Assembly: GCA_030753015.1 (NCBI GenBank)
Contig: JASMDC010000006.1
Location: 1 to 64,000 of the forward strand
Direction of reading: 5' to 3'
Origin: Candidatus Undinarchaeales archaeon
GTDB lineage: Archaea; SpSt-1190; JASMDC01
Length of the DNA: 64,000 bases
Positions 1 through 7,521 of this stretch are shown here, piece by piece. Made by a program: the position numbers and the translations under genes. The notes beneath the pieces were generated by a model, which saw only the letters and a program-made list of their open reading frames with translations, had not been told where the DNA came from and made no database searches. Numbering within the stretch: position 1 is the stretch's first letter; each line of letters opens with the position of its first letter.

Positions 1-336
1 GCACGCCTCCAGCACAGCACGAGTGCCCTCCACGTTGACACGGTGGGTGGCCGCGGGATCCCGCACCGAGAACCGCACACCGGGCTGAGCGGCGAGGTGG
101 TAGACAATATCGATCCCCTCCAGCGCCCGCTCTATGGTCGCCGGATCGAGGATGTCGCCCCTCACGAACTCGAATCCCTCCCTTCCATCCAGGTGGGCGA
201 TGTTGGCCTCCTTGCCGGTGTAGTCGGGAAAGAGGTTGTCCAGCACCCGCACGGGGCCGCGCTCGAGGAGCGCCTCTGCAAGGTGCGAGCCGATGAACCC
301 GGCGCCACCGGTTACGAGGAAGGATGGGGAACCCAT
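1..336 (-). CDS. NAD-dependent epimerase/dehydratase, partial (C-terminus off the left edge)
   Basis: Only the first 112 codons are present; the gene runs off the left edge. The protein starts MGSPSFLVTGGAGFIGS, the glycine-rich Rossmann motif (GxxGxxG) of extended short-chain dehydrogenases. It continues with an acidic residue after strand 2 (VLDNL), GDILD, and VYHLAAQPGV, as in GalE/RmlB-type nucleotide-sugar epimerases or dehydratases. The catalytic YxxxK lies beyond the edge, so the substrate cannot be called. It is divergent from the glycosyltransferase at 392 and sits among other nucleotide-sugar genes, so a role in surface glycan synthesis is inferred. The start is the ATG at 336, directly before the Rossmann strand. 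Confidence 0.85.
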   Translation of the reverse strand, partial: MGSPSFLVTGGAGFIGSHLAEALLERGPVRVLDNLFPDYTGKEANIAHLDGREGFEFVRGDILDPATIERALEGIDIVYHLAAQPGVRFSVRDPAATHRVNVEGTRAVLEAC

Positions 337-359
337 CGTGCCATGGGGGCTGGCGAAAA

Positions 360-367
360 CTATTAAA
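360..367 (+). promoter_or_regulatory. TATA element of the glycosyltransferase gene
   Basis: CTATTAAA lies about 28 nt before the GTG at 392, the spacing expected for a leaderless archaeal transcript. It supports the internal GTG over upstream in-frame starts that would overlap the divergent epimerase gene. Confidence 0.5.
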
Positions 368-391
368 CCTACCCCGCCAACCCCCTCGACC

Positions 392-1078
392 GTGCACGAC
401 GACGTCCTCGTCATCATCCCCGCCCTCGACGAGGCCGAGCGGATAGGCCCCGTGCTGAAGGCGGTCGGGCGGAGGTTCCCGAGCATCCTCGTGGTGGACG
501 ACTGCAGCACTGACGGCACCCGCGAGGTGGCACGGAGCCACGGCGCTCGCGTAGTCCGGCACCCCATCAACCGCGGCCTCGGGGGGGCCCTTGGGACCGG
601 GTTCGCCGTTGCCAGGAAGGAGGATTTTAGGTATGTGGCCACCTGCGACGCCGACGGACAGCACAGGATGGAGGACCTGGATCGGGTGGTCGCGCCGGTG
701 CTCGCGGGCGATGCGGACCTGGTCATCGGCTCGCGCTTCCTGGAACGCGAGGGGGAGATGCCCCCGGTCAAGAGCATCGGGAACACCTTCCTCACAGCGC
801 TTACCAACCTCCTGTTCGGCAGCCGCGTCTCCGACTCCCAGTCGGGGCTGCGCGCCCTGAACCGAAAAGCGCTCGACGTGATGGACATCTACTACGACGA
901 CTACGCCGTGTCCTCCGAGATCGTCAAGCTCGCCGCCCAGAACGGCCTGGCGATAAAGGAGGTGCCCATCGCCACCCTGTACGACGACTACAACATAGAG
1001 CGGGGGACGAAGGTGTGGCACGGCACCGCCATCGCCAGCGAGATGGTGGACGCCTTCGTGCGCGAGCGAAAGCGCTAG
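392..1078 (+). CDS. Family 2 glycosyltransferase (dolichol-phosphate mannosyltransferase type)
   Basis: A 228-residue cytoplasmic GT-A enzyme. It has the N-terminal strand VLVIIPALDE, then VVDDCSTDGT, NRGLGGALGTG, the metal-binding DADGQH, and DLVIGSRF. SDSQSGLRALNR is characteristic of the DPM1/GtrB group, which transfers a sugar from a nucleotide donor to a polyprenyl phosphate. No C-terminal membrane segments are present, so this is the soluble DPM1-like form. The reading frame stays open upstream, but that part overlaps the divergent gene and looks non-coding. The GTG at 392 directly precedes the first strand and has a TATA box at the right distance. Donor and acceptor are not known. Confidence 0.88.
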   Translation: MHDDVLVIIPALDEAERIGPVLKAVGRRFPSILVVDDCSTDGTREVARSHGARVVRHPINRGLGGALGTGFAVARKEDFRYVATCDADGQHRMEDLDRVVAPVLAGDADLVIGSRFLEREGEMPPVKSIGNTFLTALTNLLFGSRVSDSQSGLRALNRKALDVMDIYYDDYAVSSEIVKLAAQNGLAIKEVPIATLYDDYNIERGTKVWHGTAIASEMVDAFVRERKR

Positions 1079-1080
1079 CC

Positions 1081-1088
1081 TTTTTATA
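1081..1088 (+). promoter_or_regulatory. TATA element of the UXS-like gene
   Basis: TTTTTATA follows the stop of the upstream gene and lies about 26 nt before the ATG at 1111, a leaderless arrangement. Confidence 0.5.
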
Positions 1089-1110
1089 GCTTCCCGGCGT
1101 GGGCGGTTCC

Positions 1111-2142
1111 ATGGCCCTCCACCCGTCCATCGCATCAGGCGTCTCGGAGATACTCTCCCGCCTGGGAGACGCGAAGGTCTCCTTCGCTGGCCAGCGCGTG
1201 CTGGTCACCGGCGGCGCCGGGTTCCTTGGCTCCTGGGTATGCGACGTGCTCGTCGCCCAGGGCGCCGAGGTAGTGTGCCTCGACAACCTCTCCTCGGGCC
1301 TCGCGACCCACGTCGCCCACCTCCACGAGCGGGACGAATTCACCTTCATCGAGCACGACATCTCGCAGCCCTACTACCCCGAGGGCGGGCTAGACTGCGT
1401 GCTGCACCTGGCCAGTCGGGCATCACCCATGGAGTTCGACAAGCACCCAATCTCCATCCTCAAGGCCAACACCCTGGGCATCTGGATCGCGCTGGGCATC
1501 GCCAAGGCGAAGGACGCCCGCGTCATGTACGCGTCCACCAGCGAGGTGTACGGCGACCCCGACCCGCGGTTCGTACCCAGCCCCGAGACCTACAACGGCA
1601 ACGTCAATCCCGTGGGCGTCCGCGGGTGCTACGACGAGGCCAAGCGCTGCGGCGAGGCCTTCGTCATCGCCTACGTGCGTCAGCACGGGCTCAACGCCCG
1701 CATAGCCCGCATCTTCAACACCTACGGCCCCCGCATCCGCAGCGAGGGCATCTACGGCCGGGCGCTGCCGCGGTTCCTCGACCAGGCAATCTCCGGAAAG
1801 CCCATCACCATTTTCGGCACGGGTGAGCAGACGCGCTCGTTCACCTACGTCGTGGACGAGGTGGAGGGGCTGCTGCGCTTGGCCGCGACCGACAACGCCA
1901 AGGGCAAGGTTGTGAACATCGGCAACACCGTCGAGCGCTCCATCCTCGACCTGGCGAGGGCCGTCCAGGCGGCCTCCGGCACTGAGGTCGACCTCGTGTT
2001 CGAGCCGCTGCCCGACGACGATCCCCTGCGCCGCTGCCCCGACATAACCAAGGCCAAACAGATTCTGGGCTGGGAGCCGACCGTGACGCTGGAAGAGGGC
2101 CTAGTGCCCACGGTGGCGTGGTTCCGCGACCAGAGCGCGTGA
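1111..2142 (+). CDS. UDP-glucuronate decarboxylase-like NAD-dependent epimerase
   Basis: An extended SDR of 343 residues. The Rossmann motif VLVTGGAGFLGSW is near residue 33. VLHLASRASPMEF, the active-site block YASTSEVYGDP, and catalytic YDEAKRCGE (Tyr and Lys of YxxxK) follow, then RIFNTYGPR and RSFTYVVDEVEG. This motif set is typical of the UXS group, which makes UDP-xylose from UDP-glucuronate. The UDP-sugar dehydrogenase at 4978 could supply the UDP-uronate. A GTG at 1099 is in frame, but the ATG at 1111 matches the TATA spacing. Family assignment is firm; the exact reaction (decarboxylase or 4-epimerase) is inferred. Confidence 0.85.
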   Translation: MALHPSIASGVSEILSRLGDAKVSFAGQRVLVTGGAGFLGSWVCDVLVAQGAEVVCLDNLSSGLATHVAHLHERDEFTFIEHDISQPYYPEGGLDCVLHLASRASPMEFDKHPISILKANTLGIWIALGIAKAKDARVMYASTSEVYGDPDPRFVPSPETYNGNVNPVGVRGCYDEAKRCGEAFVIAYVRQHGLNARIARIFNTYGPRIRSEGIYGRALPRFLDQAISGKPITIFGTGEQTRSFTYVVDEVEGLLRLAATDNAKGKVVNIGNTVERSILDLARAVQAASGTEVDLVFEPLPDDDPLRRCPDITKAKQILGWEPTVTLEEGLVPTVAWFRDQSA

Positions 2143-2153
2143 GACCGGGCCGT

Positions 2154-2777
2154 TCAGCGACCTGTGTCTCGTTTCGAGACCTCATAGCAGAGGACCGTCG
2201 CGAACAGGGTGGCCGGGTGGTGGACGAAGCGTGGGCGGAAATGGGTCCCCGTTACGCGTTCCACCCTGAAACCGAGCTTATCCACCATCTCGATGAAATC
2301 GGTCCTCGTCCAGAACCGTATGTGACCGGGATCGGTGACCGGGAAGCGCCCCTTGATGAGAAGACGGAGCCTGTCGAGGATGAACCCTACGTTCGGGACG
2401 GTCACGACCACGCTCCGGGACGCGACGCGCACCATCTCCTTTAGAGCCGCCCGCGGATCGAAGAGGTGCTCGAGGACCTCCGAGCACACGACGTGGTCGA
2501 AGGAGTCGTCGACGAACGGCAACGGCTTTTCAATATCGACCTGGACGACAGGGAATCCCCGTTCCTTGACCCTTTCAAGGGCCACCTTGGAGAAGTCCGC
2601 CCCGCACACCGCACACCCGAGCTCCCCGTCCAGCAGCGAGCACAGGACGCCGTCCCCGCATCCAATATCGAGCACTCGGGAATCAGGGGTGAGCATCTCC
2701 ATGATCGCATCGAACCGCTCGTGCCGCTGCCCTTCCCGGCCGGACCATTCCCGGTCATAGTAACCGTCGAGCCTCAT
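2154..2777 (-). CDS. Class I SAM-dependent methyltransferase (UbiE/Methyltransf_11 type)
   Basis: A soluble enzyme of about 207 residues. It has SAM motif I (VLDIGCGDG), an acidic post-I position in GADFS, and motif II/III features DSFDHVVCSEVLEH and VVVTVPN. Such enzymes often methylate sugars, quinones or lipids; the substrate is not visible. The frame extends upstream into sequence that belongs to gene remnants, so the N-terminus must be short. ATGs at 2792 and 2777 are both possible. The TATA-like element at 2804-2809 favours 2777 by spacing. It converges on the UXS-like gene, with stop codons 11 nt apart. Confidence 0.8.
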   Translation of the reverse strand: MRLDGYYDREWSGREGQRHERFDAIMEMLTPDSRVLDIGCGDGVLCSLLDGELGCAVCGADFSKVALERVKERGFPVVQVDIEKPLPFVDDSFDHVVCSEVLEHLFDPRAALKEMVRVASRSVVVTVPNVGFILDRLRLLIKGRFPVTDPGHIRFWTRTDFIEMVDKLGFRVERVTGTHFRPRFVHHPATLFATVLCYEVSKRDTGR

Positions 2778-2868
2778 GATCGTCCGGTCCATTCCCGGTC
2801 CCACTTTAAGTAGGTTATTGACAACCTCCGCAGGTTCGATATTCCTGCTCTCATACTGAATCGGCGGT

Positions 2869-2957
2869 CTAGCTCTCACCTTTCCCCAGAACGACCAGCT
2901 CGGTCCCATCAAGTACCTTTCCAATGATGTTGCGACAGTCCACGATGACGGGCGTGC
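2869..2957 (-). pseudogene. 3' remnant of a second UDP-sugar dehydrogenase
   Basis: This fragment encodes only the last 29 residues of a UDP-glucose/GDP-mannose dehydrogenase: [13 protein letters not shown] through [10 protein letters not shown] and the stop. It matches the C-terminus of the intact gene at 4978-6312 in the same orientation, but with many substitutions, so it is not a recent copy. It ends abruptly at GCGTGCG, where the antisense tail of the nucleotidyltransferase-cupin gene begins. It has no start and no coding role. Confidence 0.8.
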
Positions 2958-3130
2958 GACTCTTACCCGCAACGACCAAGTGCGCATCGAGCCGGGGAAG
3001 GTCCACACCATCGTGGCCACTGAGAACCTCGTGCTGCACGAGTTCTCGACGCCCCACCCGACCGACACCGTGCGGAAGAAGGACTTCTACGGCGTCAGGG
3101 CGGAATAGGGGCAGCCCTGTCTGACCGCTG
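2952..3130 (+). pseudogene. Near-identical 3' remnant of the nucleotidyltransferase-cupin gene
   Basis: 179 bp match 7301-7479 with three visible mismatches. The block covers the last part of the cupin domain, the stop, and 22 bp beyond it. The fragment has no promoter or start and is fused head-on to the dehydrogenase remnant through the shared heptamer GCGTGCG. The high identity implies a recent duplication or gene conversion from the intact locus 4.3 kb away. Confidence 0.88.
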
Positions 3131-3513
3131 TCAACGTCAGGTGCAGATTTTCCAGACAGCGTCTGGAAAATCTCCGGGTAGGCGAGATAGAAGGCACGCA
3201 TCTGGAAAAGATTGCTCAGGCCGAAACCGCGTCCGAACCGGTGCGTCAGGTCCCGTGAGAGCCGGTCCATGAGCTTGTGCCCGTACTCCGCTCGTCCTCA
3301 TCCCCCCTGCTCCCACTCCACGATGCGCCGACCGATCTCCCAGTATGTCTCTGTCATGGCCGCGTTGACCGCCCGGGCCGAGTACCGACGCGCATCGTCG
3401 AGCAGGTCCACGACACCGGAGAGGACCGATTTGTATCCGGACAGCGTGCTACAGCGACCTGCGTGCCGCGGGGATGCATCGCCCTTCGGTCGCCCGGCCA
3501 CGGTGTCCGTCAC
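3131..3513 (-). pseudogene. DUF1016 (YhcG-type) N-terminal remnant with in-frame stop
   Basis: The frame begins at a GTG about 27 nt downstream of a TATA-like ATATAATC on this strand. It reads through SGYKSVLSGVV and TETYWEIGRRIVEWEQGG, which match the start of DUF1016/YhcG proteins (PDDEXK-nuclease relatives). A TGA at 3298-3300 then interrupts the frame. In the same frame follow RAEYGHKLMDRLSRDL, THRFGRGFGLSNLFQMR and FYLAYPEIFQTLSGK, also DUF1016. The rest is replaced by the cupin remnant at 3130. The C-terminal nuclease domain is missing, so the gene is dead. DUF1016 genes are commonly accessory or mobile. Confidence 0.8.
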
Positions 3514-3745
3514 GAACGGACGTAGGCTCTTGGGGATTATATGTATGCGTGACCCCCCGGCGGGGGGAAGGTCGGTACTGCTGACGGGGGCCGTCACAGC
3601 GACGCGGGGAACGCCCAAGCGGGGACGAGGTACTCGTTCATCGAATCGTAAACCACAGGTTAACGATTCACTTAACGAAATACCCGTCGACCTCGAAATC
3701 ATGCAACGCTCCGATCAGTGAGAGAGGAAGGGGCTGAGATGTGGG

Positions 3746-4189
3746 TCACGACGATAGTGAATCACGAAGCGCATCCAGGGCGACCTCGACCGTCCGCCGC
3801 GCTGAGCGCACTGCAAGAGCGGCGTTCTCCCCGCTGAACACCAGGCTGTAGTCCGCTTCGTGCCTGATGTCCATGCACAGCTCGAGGTCGTCGCCGATGC
3901 TGGCGTCGAGCTCCCCGGGCCCGACGAACAGCTCGCGCAGTGCGACGATGAGGCAGTAGTGGCCTTTCTCCCTGTATCCCTTCGAGAGCACCAGGGCCTT
4001 GGCCGCGTGGAACATGGCGTAGTACGCCTGCACGGAGGCCCACTTGAAGTCACCCTTTCCTAGGCTCTCCTCGGCGCGATGCAGGTCGTACTCAGCACTA
4101 CCGAGCTCCTTGGATACGAGCGCGGGGGACGGCTCAATCCTTACCAGCCGCCCCTCTTGCAGGCACCGCTGGAACTCGTTCATGCGCAC
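3746..4189 (-). CDS. HEPN-domain protein (toxin partner of an MNT/HEPN pair)
   Basis: A 147-residue all-helical protein. The segment from AYYAMFHAAKALVLSKGY through REKGHYCLIVALREL is diagnostic for HEPN proteins paired with minimal nucleotidyltransferases. HEPN proteins of such pairs are often RNA-targeting toxins neutralised by AMPylation by the MNT partner. The ATG at 4189 has a GGAGG about 7 nt upstream, inside the end of the MNT gene, and overlaps it by 56 nt, so translation is coupled. No typical C-terminal RxxxxH is obvious; the HEADY segment after residue 110 may be the local equivalent. Confidence 0.85.
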   Translation of the reverse strand: MRMNEFQRCLQEGRLVRIEPSPALVSKELGSAEYDLHRAEESLGKGDFKWASVQAYYAMFHAAKALVLSKGYREKGHYCLIVALRELFVGPGELDASIGDDLELCMDIRHEADYSLVFSGENAALAVRSARRTVEVALDALRDSLSS

Positions 4190-4748
4190 GCCTCCAGAGC
4201 ACGATGCCCGAGCTGGCGGCCTCGTGGAAGACGGGGTCGTTCTCCTTGAGCCTCATGAGATCGCTGGGAGCGAGGATGACCGCCCTCAGCGGCCTGCCTA
4301 CTGCGGACCGCCCGGAAAGCCTCCTTCTGACATCCTCCACATGCCCGGTGACAGCGAGGACATCGATGTCGCTCGTCGACGAGTCCTCTCCACGGGAACA
4401 GCTCCCGAAGAGGATTATCCTTGAGCACTGCTCCCTCACGTCCGCGACGAGGGCGTTGACCTCGAGGACGTTGACGAACACTTTGAAGTGGGTTACGGCG
4501 GCGTTCTGCTCGTTGATCCGGTAGTGGACGTTGCGGCCGCTCCTCCGGCTCGAAACGAGCTCCATGCGCGCGAGCCTGTCGAGGGCCTTGCTGCACCCGC
4601 TCGCGCTGACGCCGGCGTCGGCCGCGAGCTCCCGCACATAGGGCTCCCGTTGTGGTGATCGGGCGAGCAGCGTCAGGAGCACCGTCTCCACAGGGGTGAA
4701 CGTCACTTTTTCGCACAAATGTGCACTTTTTCGTACGATACATATCAC
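4134..4748 (-). CDS. MNT-type nucleotidyltransferase antitoxin with N-terminal winged helix
   Basis: 204 residues in two parts. Residues about 15-75 form a winged helix-turn-helix (VRELAADAGVSASGCSKAL, then a wing with RRSGRNVHYRI). Residues about 105-200 form a minimal nucleotidyltransferase with GSCSRGEDSSTSDIDVL, the GSx10DxD active site. The MNT partner would modify and silence the HEPN toxin; the fused winged helix probably binds the operator at its own promoter. GTG 4748 is the longest start. GTG 4706, inside the operator, is also possible, and the TATA element at about 4764-4772 predicts initiation near 4741. Confidence 0.85.
   Translation of the reverse strand: MICIVRKSAHLCEKVTFTPVETVLLTLLARSPQREPYVRELAADAGVSASGCSKALDRLARMELVSSRRSGRNVHYRINEQNAAVTHFKVFVNVLEVNALVADVREQCSRIILFGSCSRGEDSSTSDIDVLAVTGHVEDVRRRLSGRSAVGRPLRAVILAPSDLMRLKENDPVFHEAASSGIVLWRRAHERVPAVPARGAAGKD
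4704..4733. promoter_or_regulatory. Probable operator of the MNT/HEPN operon
   Basis: Two exact copies of CACTTTTTCG (4704-4713 and 4724-4733), 20 bp apart, flank the imperfect palindrome GCACAAATGTGC. The element sits just downstream of the TATA box and covers the predicted transcription start and first codons. Binding there would block initiation. The N-terminal winged helix of the MNT protein is the obvious candidate regulator. Confidence 0.5.
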
Positions 4749-4800
4749 TAGAGCTCTCCTGGTATAAATAAATGACCGAAGCCGTCCATGGGGCGAGCGG

Positions 4801-4896
4801 GGAGAGGACGGATGTGTAGCCTAGCTGGGCGATACGGCCGCCGTTTTCCCGCGGGTATGCACCGCTCTTCGGTTGCCCGGTCATGGAGTCCGCCAT
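4801..4896 (-). pseudogene. Second, older DUF1016 N-terminal fragment
   Basis: 32 codons from an ATG at 4896 resemble the start of the remnant at 3513: GQPKSGAYPR against GRPKGDASPR, and GYTSVLS against GYKSVLS. Both have a TATA element about 26 nt upstream and a GC hairpin beyond it. Similarity stops at the SVLS motif. This looks like a decayed duplicate of the same gene start on the other side of the MNT/HEPN operon. Confidence 0.55.
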
Positions 4897-4977
4897 GAAT
4901 GGAAATGGTGCGCCCGGGGATTAAATTGATCTATGACCCCTCGAAGGGGGGAAAGTACGGCGCGGTCGTTGATCGGG

Positions 4978-6312
4978 CTAGCCCTTACCCAGCACCACCA
5001 GCTCGACGCCTTCCGGTGCCTCACCGACGATATTTCGGCAGTCCACGATGACGGGCGTGCGCATCCCTTTGACGAGGGACGCCCAGTCCGCTTTACGGAA
5101 CACTGTATGGGGCGTGACGACGAGCGCACAGTCGCTGCCCTTGAGCGCATCCTCAAGATACCCTTCAGAGGTCACATCGCCCTTGTTCGTGCGGAGCGTC
5201 TTGGCCAACGGGTCGAACGTCCGCACTTCCGCACCCCGCTCGCGCAGCTCCTCTATGATGGTGGATGCAGGGCTCTCCCGTGTGTCGGCGATGTCGCCCT
5301 TGTAGGCAAGGCCGAGCACGGTGACTGTAGCTCCCCGCAGCTTGACGCCCTTCTTCTCCAGCGCGTTCTCGACGAGGTTGACCGCGTGCACGCGCATGAA
5401 CTCGTTGATCTCGCCGGCAAGTTCGATGAAGCGCGGGATGATGCCGTGGCGCTTTGCCTGGTAGGAGAGGTAGAACGGGTCCAGGGGGATGCAATGCCCG
5501 CCGATGCCGGGCCCCGGGTAGTGCGGCATGAACCCGAAGGGTTTGGTGGACGCAGCACGCACAACCTCCCAGGTGTCGATGCCCAGGCGCTCGAAGATGA
5601 GGGCCATCTCGTTGATCAGCGCGATGTTCACGCCACGGAAGATGTTCTCCAGCATCTTGGTGGCCTCGGCCGTCTTCGCGTCTGCGACCTCGACGATGCC
5701 GCCGGGGATGATTGGGGCGAGCAGGGACGACGCCAGCCCAGTGCCCATCGGTGTGAGGCCGCCCACGACCTTGGGCGTGTCAACGACGCCATGGCCCAGC
5801 GAGCCAGGGTCCACGCGCTCGGGCGAGAAAGCGACCGCCACGTCTGCTCCGCAACGCAGTCCCGATGTCTCGAGGATAGGGACGAGCACCTCCTCGGTAG
5901 TGCCTGGATAGGTGGTGCTCTCAAGGATGACCAGGGTGCCAGCACGAAGGACACCGGCGACGTTACGCCCGGCCCTTTCCACGAACGAGAGGTCGGGAAC
6001 ATGGGCCTCGCTCAGTGGCGTGGGAACACAGATGATGAACACGTCGCAGCATCCGAGGTCGGCGGAATCGGTGGTGATGGTGAGCCTGTCGCTCAGCGCC
6101 TTCCCGAGCACACCGTCAGGGACGTCGTCCACAGGTGAGCGCCCTGCGCGCATGGCCTCGACCTTTACTGCGTCGGTGTCGAACCCGACCACGCGGTACC
6201 GCTCGATCAGGGCGAGGGCGAGCGGGAGGCCCGTGTACCCCAGCCCCAGCACTCCAACCATGGCGGTGCCTGCGGCGATCCTCTCCCGAAGGTCCTTGAA
6301 GGCGTCGTCCAT
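4978..6312 (-). CDS. UDP-glucose/UDP-GlcNAc/GDP-mannose 6-dehydrogenase family
   Basis: 444 residues in three domains. The N-terminal Rossmann domain has [12 protein letters not shown] and [10 protein letters not shown]. The middle domain has the catalytic cysteine in [16 protein letters not shown] near residue 265. The C-terminal UDP-binding domain has [17 protein letters not shown]. The family makes UDP-uronic acids by two NAD-dependent oxidations. The WecC/VipA subgroup (UDP-GlcNAc or GalNAc dehydrogenase) is plausible but cannot be separated by eye. The start is the ATG at 6312; upstream codons enter the divergent promoter. It shares a divergent intergenic region with the nucleotidyltransferase gene. 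Confidence 0.92.
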   Translation of the reverse strand: MDDAFKDLRERIAAGTAMVGVLGLGYTGLPLALALIERYRVVGFDTDAVKVEAMRAGRSPVDDVPDGVLGKALSDRLTITTDSADLGCCDVFIICVPTPLSEAHVPDLSFVERAGRNVAGVLRAGTLVILESTTYPGTTEEVLVPILETSGLRCGADVAVAFSPERVDPGSLGHGVVDTPKVVGGLTPMGTGLASSLLAPIIPGGIVEVADAKTAEATKMLENIFRGVNIALINEMALIFERLGIDTWEVVRAASTKPFGFMPHYPGPGIGGHCIPLDPFYLSYQAKRHGIIPRFIELAGEINEFMRVHAVNLVENALEKKGVKLRGATVTVLGLAYKGDIADTRESPASTIIEELRERGAEVRTFDPLAKTLRTNKGDVTSEGYLEDALKGSDCALVVTPHTVFRKADWASLVKGMRTPVIVDCRNIVGEAPEGVELVVLGKG

Positions 6313-6440
6313 ATGCGCTCCCGTACCGACCAAGGACCACAATCTTGAAAAGGGTATCGCGGCTGGCCTCGTGCCAACCTTTTTATTACTCATCCCCCTC
6401 CCCGTCCCCGGCCCCCCGCGGGCCGGACGGTGGTATCACG

Positions 6441-7457
6441 ATGATCGGCATGATCCTGTGCGGTGGCAAGGGCACGCGCCTGCGCCCCCTCACCGAGCAC
6501 ATCCCCAAGCCTTTGGTAGAGCTGAAGGAGGGCTACACCCTCCTCGACCGCCAGCTCTTCGACCTGGCAACGGCCGGGTGCGAGAAGGCGGTCCTGCTCA
6601 CCGGCTACCTGAGCGACAGGATCGAGGAGCGCTTTGGCAAGAAGGCCTACGGTATCAAGGTCGAGTACGCCGTGGAGGAGGAGCCTTTGGGCACCCTCAA
6701 CGCCATCCGTCTGGGAACGGAGCAGGTCAAGTGCAAGGGGAAGCCTCTCATCGTCCGCAACGGCGACGTCATCGCCGACCTCAACCTCAAGCGGATGGCC
6801 CGGGAAGCCTCCCCCGACGTGTGCGACCTGAGCATGTTCGTCACGCGCATGCGCTCGCCCTATGGCATCGTGGAGCTGGGCGACCGGCTGGTCCGGACAT
6901 TCCGGGAGAAGCCGCTGCTGGACGCTTACATCAATGGTGGTGTGTACGTTCTGCCGAAGTTCGATCCGGCCATCTTCAGCAGCCACCGGACGGGCAATAT
7001 CGAGACCACCGTGTTCCCCGAGGTCGCCCGGGCCAACCGGCTTGCGTACTACAAAGAGGACGGGCTGTTCTGGATCGCTGTGGACACCAGCAAGGAGCTG
7101 GACCAGGCGCGCAAGGAGTACGCAGCCCGCACCGACAAGCCCTGGGGCTACGAGAAGATTCTGGTGTCGACGGAGAAGTACCTCACCAAGGAGCTGTTCA
7201 TCCGCGACGGTTTCCAGACATCGCTGCACTTCCACGAGAAGAAGGACGAGACGATGTACGTCATCCAGGGGACGGGGTACGTGGAGTTCGACGACGGCGA
7301 GCGTGCGACTCTTACCCGCAACGACCAAGTGCGCATCGAGCCGGGGAAGGTCCACACCATCGTGGCCACCGAGAACCTCGTGCTGCACGAGTTCTCGACG
7401 CCCCACCCGACCGACACCGTGCGGAAGAAGGATTTCTACGGCGTCAGGGCGGAATAG
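6441..7457 (+). CDS. Sugar-phosphate nucleotidyltransferase fused to a cupin domain
   Basis: 338 residues. Residues 1-230 are a GT-A nucleotidyltransferase: [20 protein letters not shown] is the signature motif, with the GNDG-equivalent VRNGDVI and INGGVYVL. Residues about 240-330 are a cupin: KPWGYEKIL, then [17 protein letters not shown], and a second box with GKVHTI. This order recalls bacterial ManC (GDP-mannose pyrophosphorylase plus phosphomannose isomerase), but the first part is shorter and closer to glucose-1-phosphate transferases. It probably supplies an activated hexose for the neighbouring glycan genes. A TTTTTATTA element lies at about 6381. Its 3' end is duplicated at 2952-3130. 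Confidence 0.88.
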   Translation: MIGMILCGGKGTRLRPLTEHIPKPLVELKEGYTLLDRQLFDLATAGCEKAVLLTGYLSDRIEERFGKKAYGIKVEYAVEEEPLGTLNAIRLGTEQVKCKGKPLIVRNGDVIADLNLKRMAREASPDVCDLSMFVTRMRSPYGIVELGDRLVRTFREKPLLDAYINGGVYVLPKFDPAIFSSHRTGNIETTVFPEVARANRLAYYKEDGLFWIAVDTSKELDQARKEYAARTDKPWGYEKILVSTEKYLTKELFIRDGFQTSLHFHEKKDETMYVIQGTGYVEFDDGERATLTRNDQVRIEPGKVHTIVATENLVLHEFSTPHPTDTVRKKDFYGVRAE

Positions 7458-7479
7458 GGGCAGCCCCGTCTGACCGCTG
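7301..7479 (+). repeat. Donor copy of the 179-bp repeat (partner at 2952-3130)
   Basis: The last 157 bp of the nucleotidyltransferase-cupin gene and 22 bp of downstream DNA recur at 2952-3130 in the same orientation, with three differences. Similarity starts exactly at GCGTGCG and ends at CTGACCGCTG. Confidence 0.9.
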
Positions 7480-7521
7480 AACCGGTACATATATTTACCA
7501 GTAGCTACAATAATATATCAT

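Noticed and set aside
2778-3068. N-terminal extension of the methyltransferase frame up to 3068
   Set aside because: These codons are antisense of the cupin remnant and the dehydrogenase remnant, and identical codons occur at 7417 outside any methyltransferase.
2869-5066. Flanking dehydrogenase 3' ends taken as target-site duplications of a transposon
   Set aside because: They are diverged coding remnants of about 85-90 bp, no transposase or terminal inverted repeats are present, so an insertion sequence is not supported.
4933-6138. Long plus-strand frame (401 codons) over the UDP-sugar dehydrogenase
   Set aside because: It is the antisense of a clearly conserved enzyme; composition follows GC-rich third positions of the real gene and no motif is seen.
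5912-7480. Plus-strand frame of 522 codons across two genes, and a minus-strand frame of 366 codons at 6390-7490
   Set aside because: Both are shadow frames of the dehydrogenase and nucleotidyltransferase genes, which have full motif sets.
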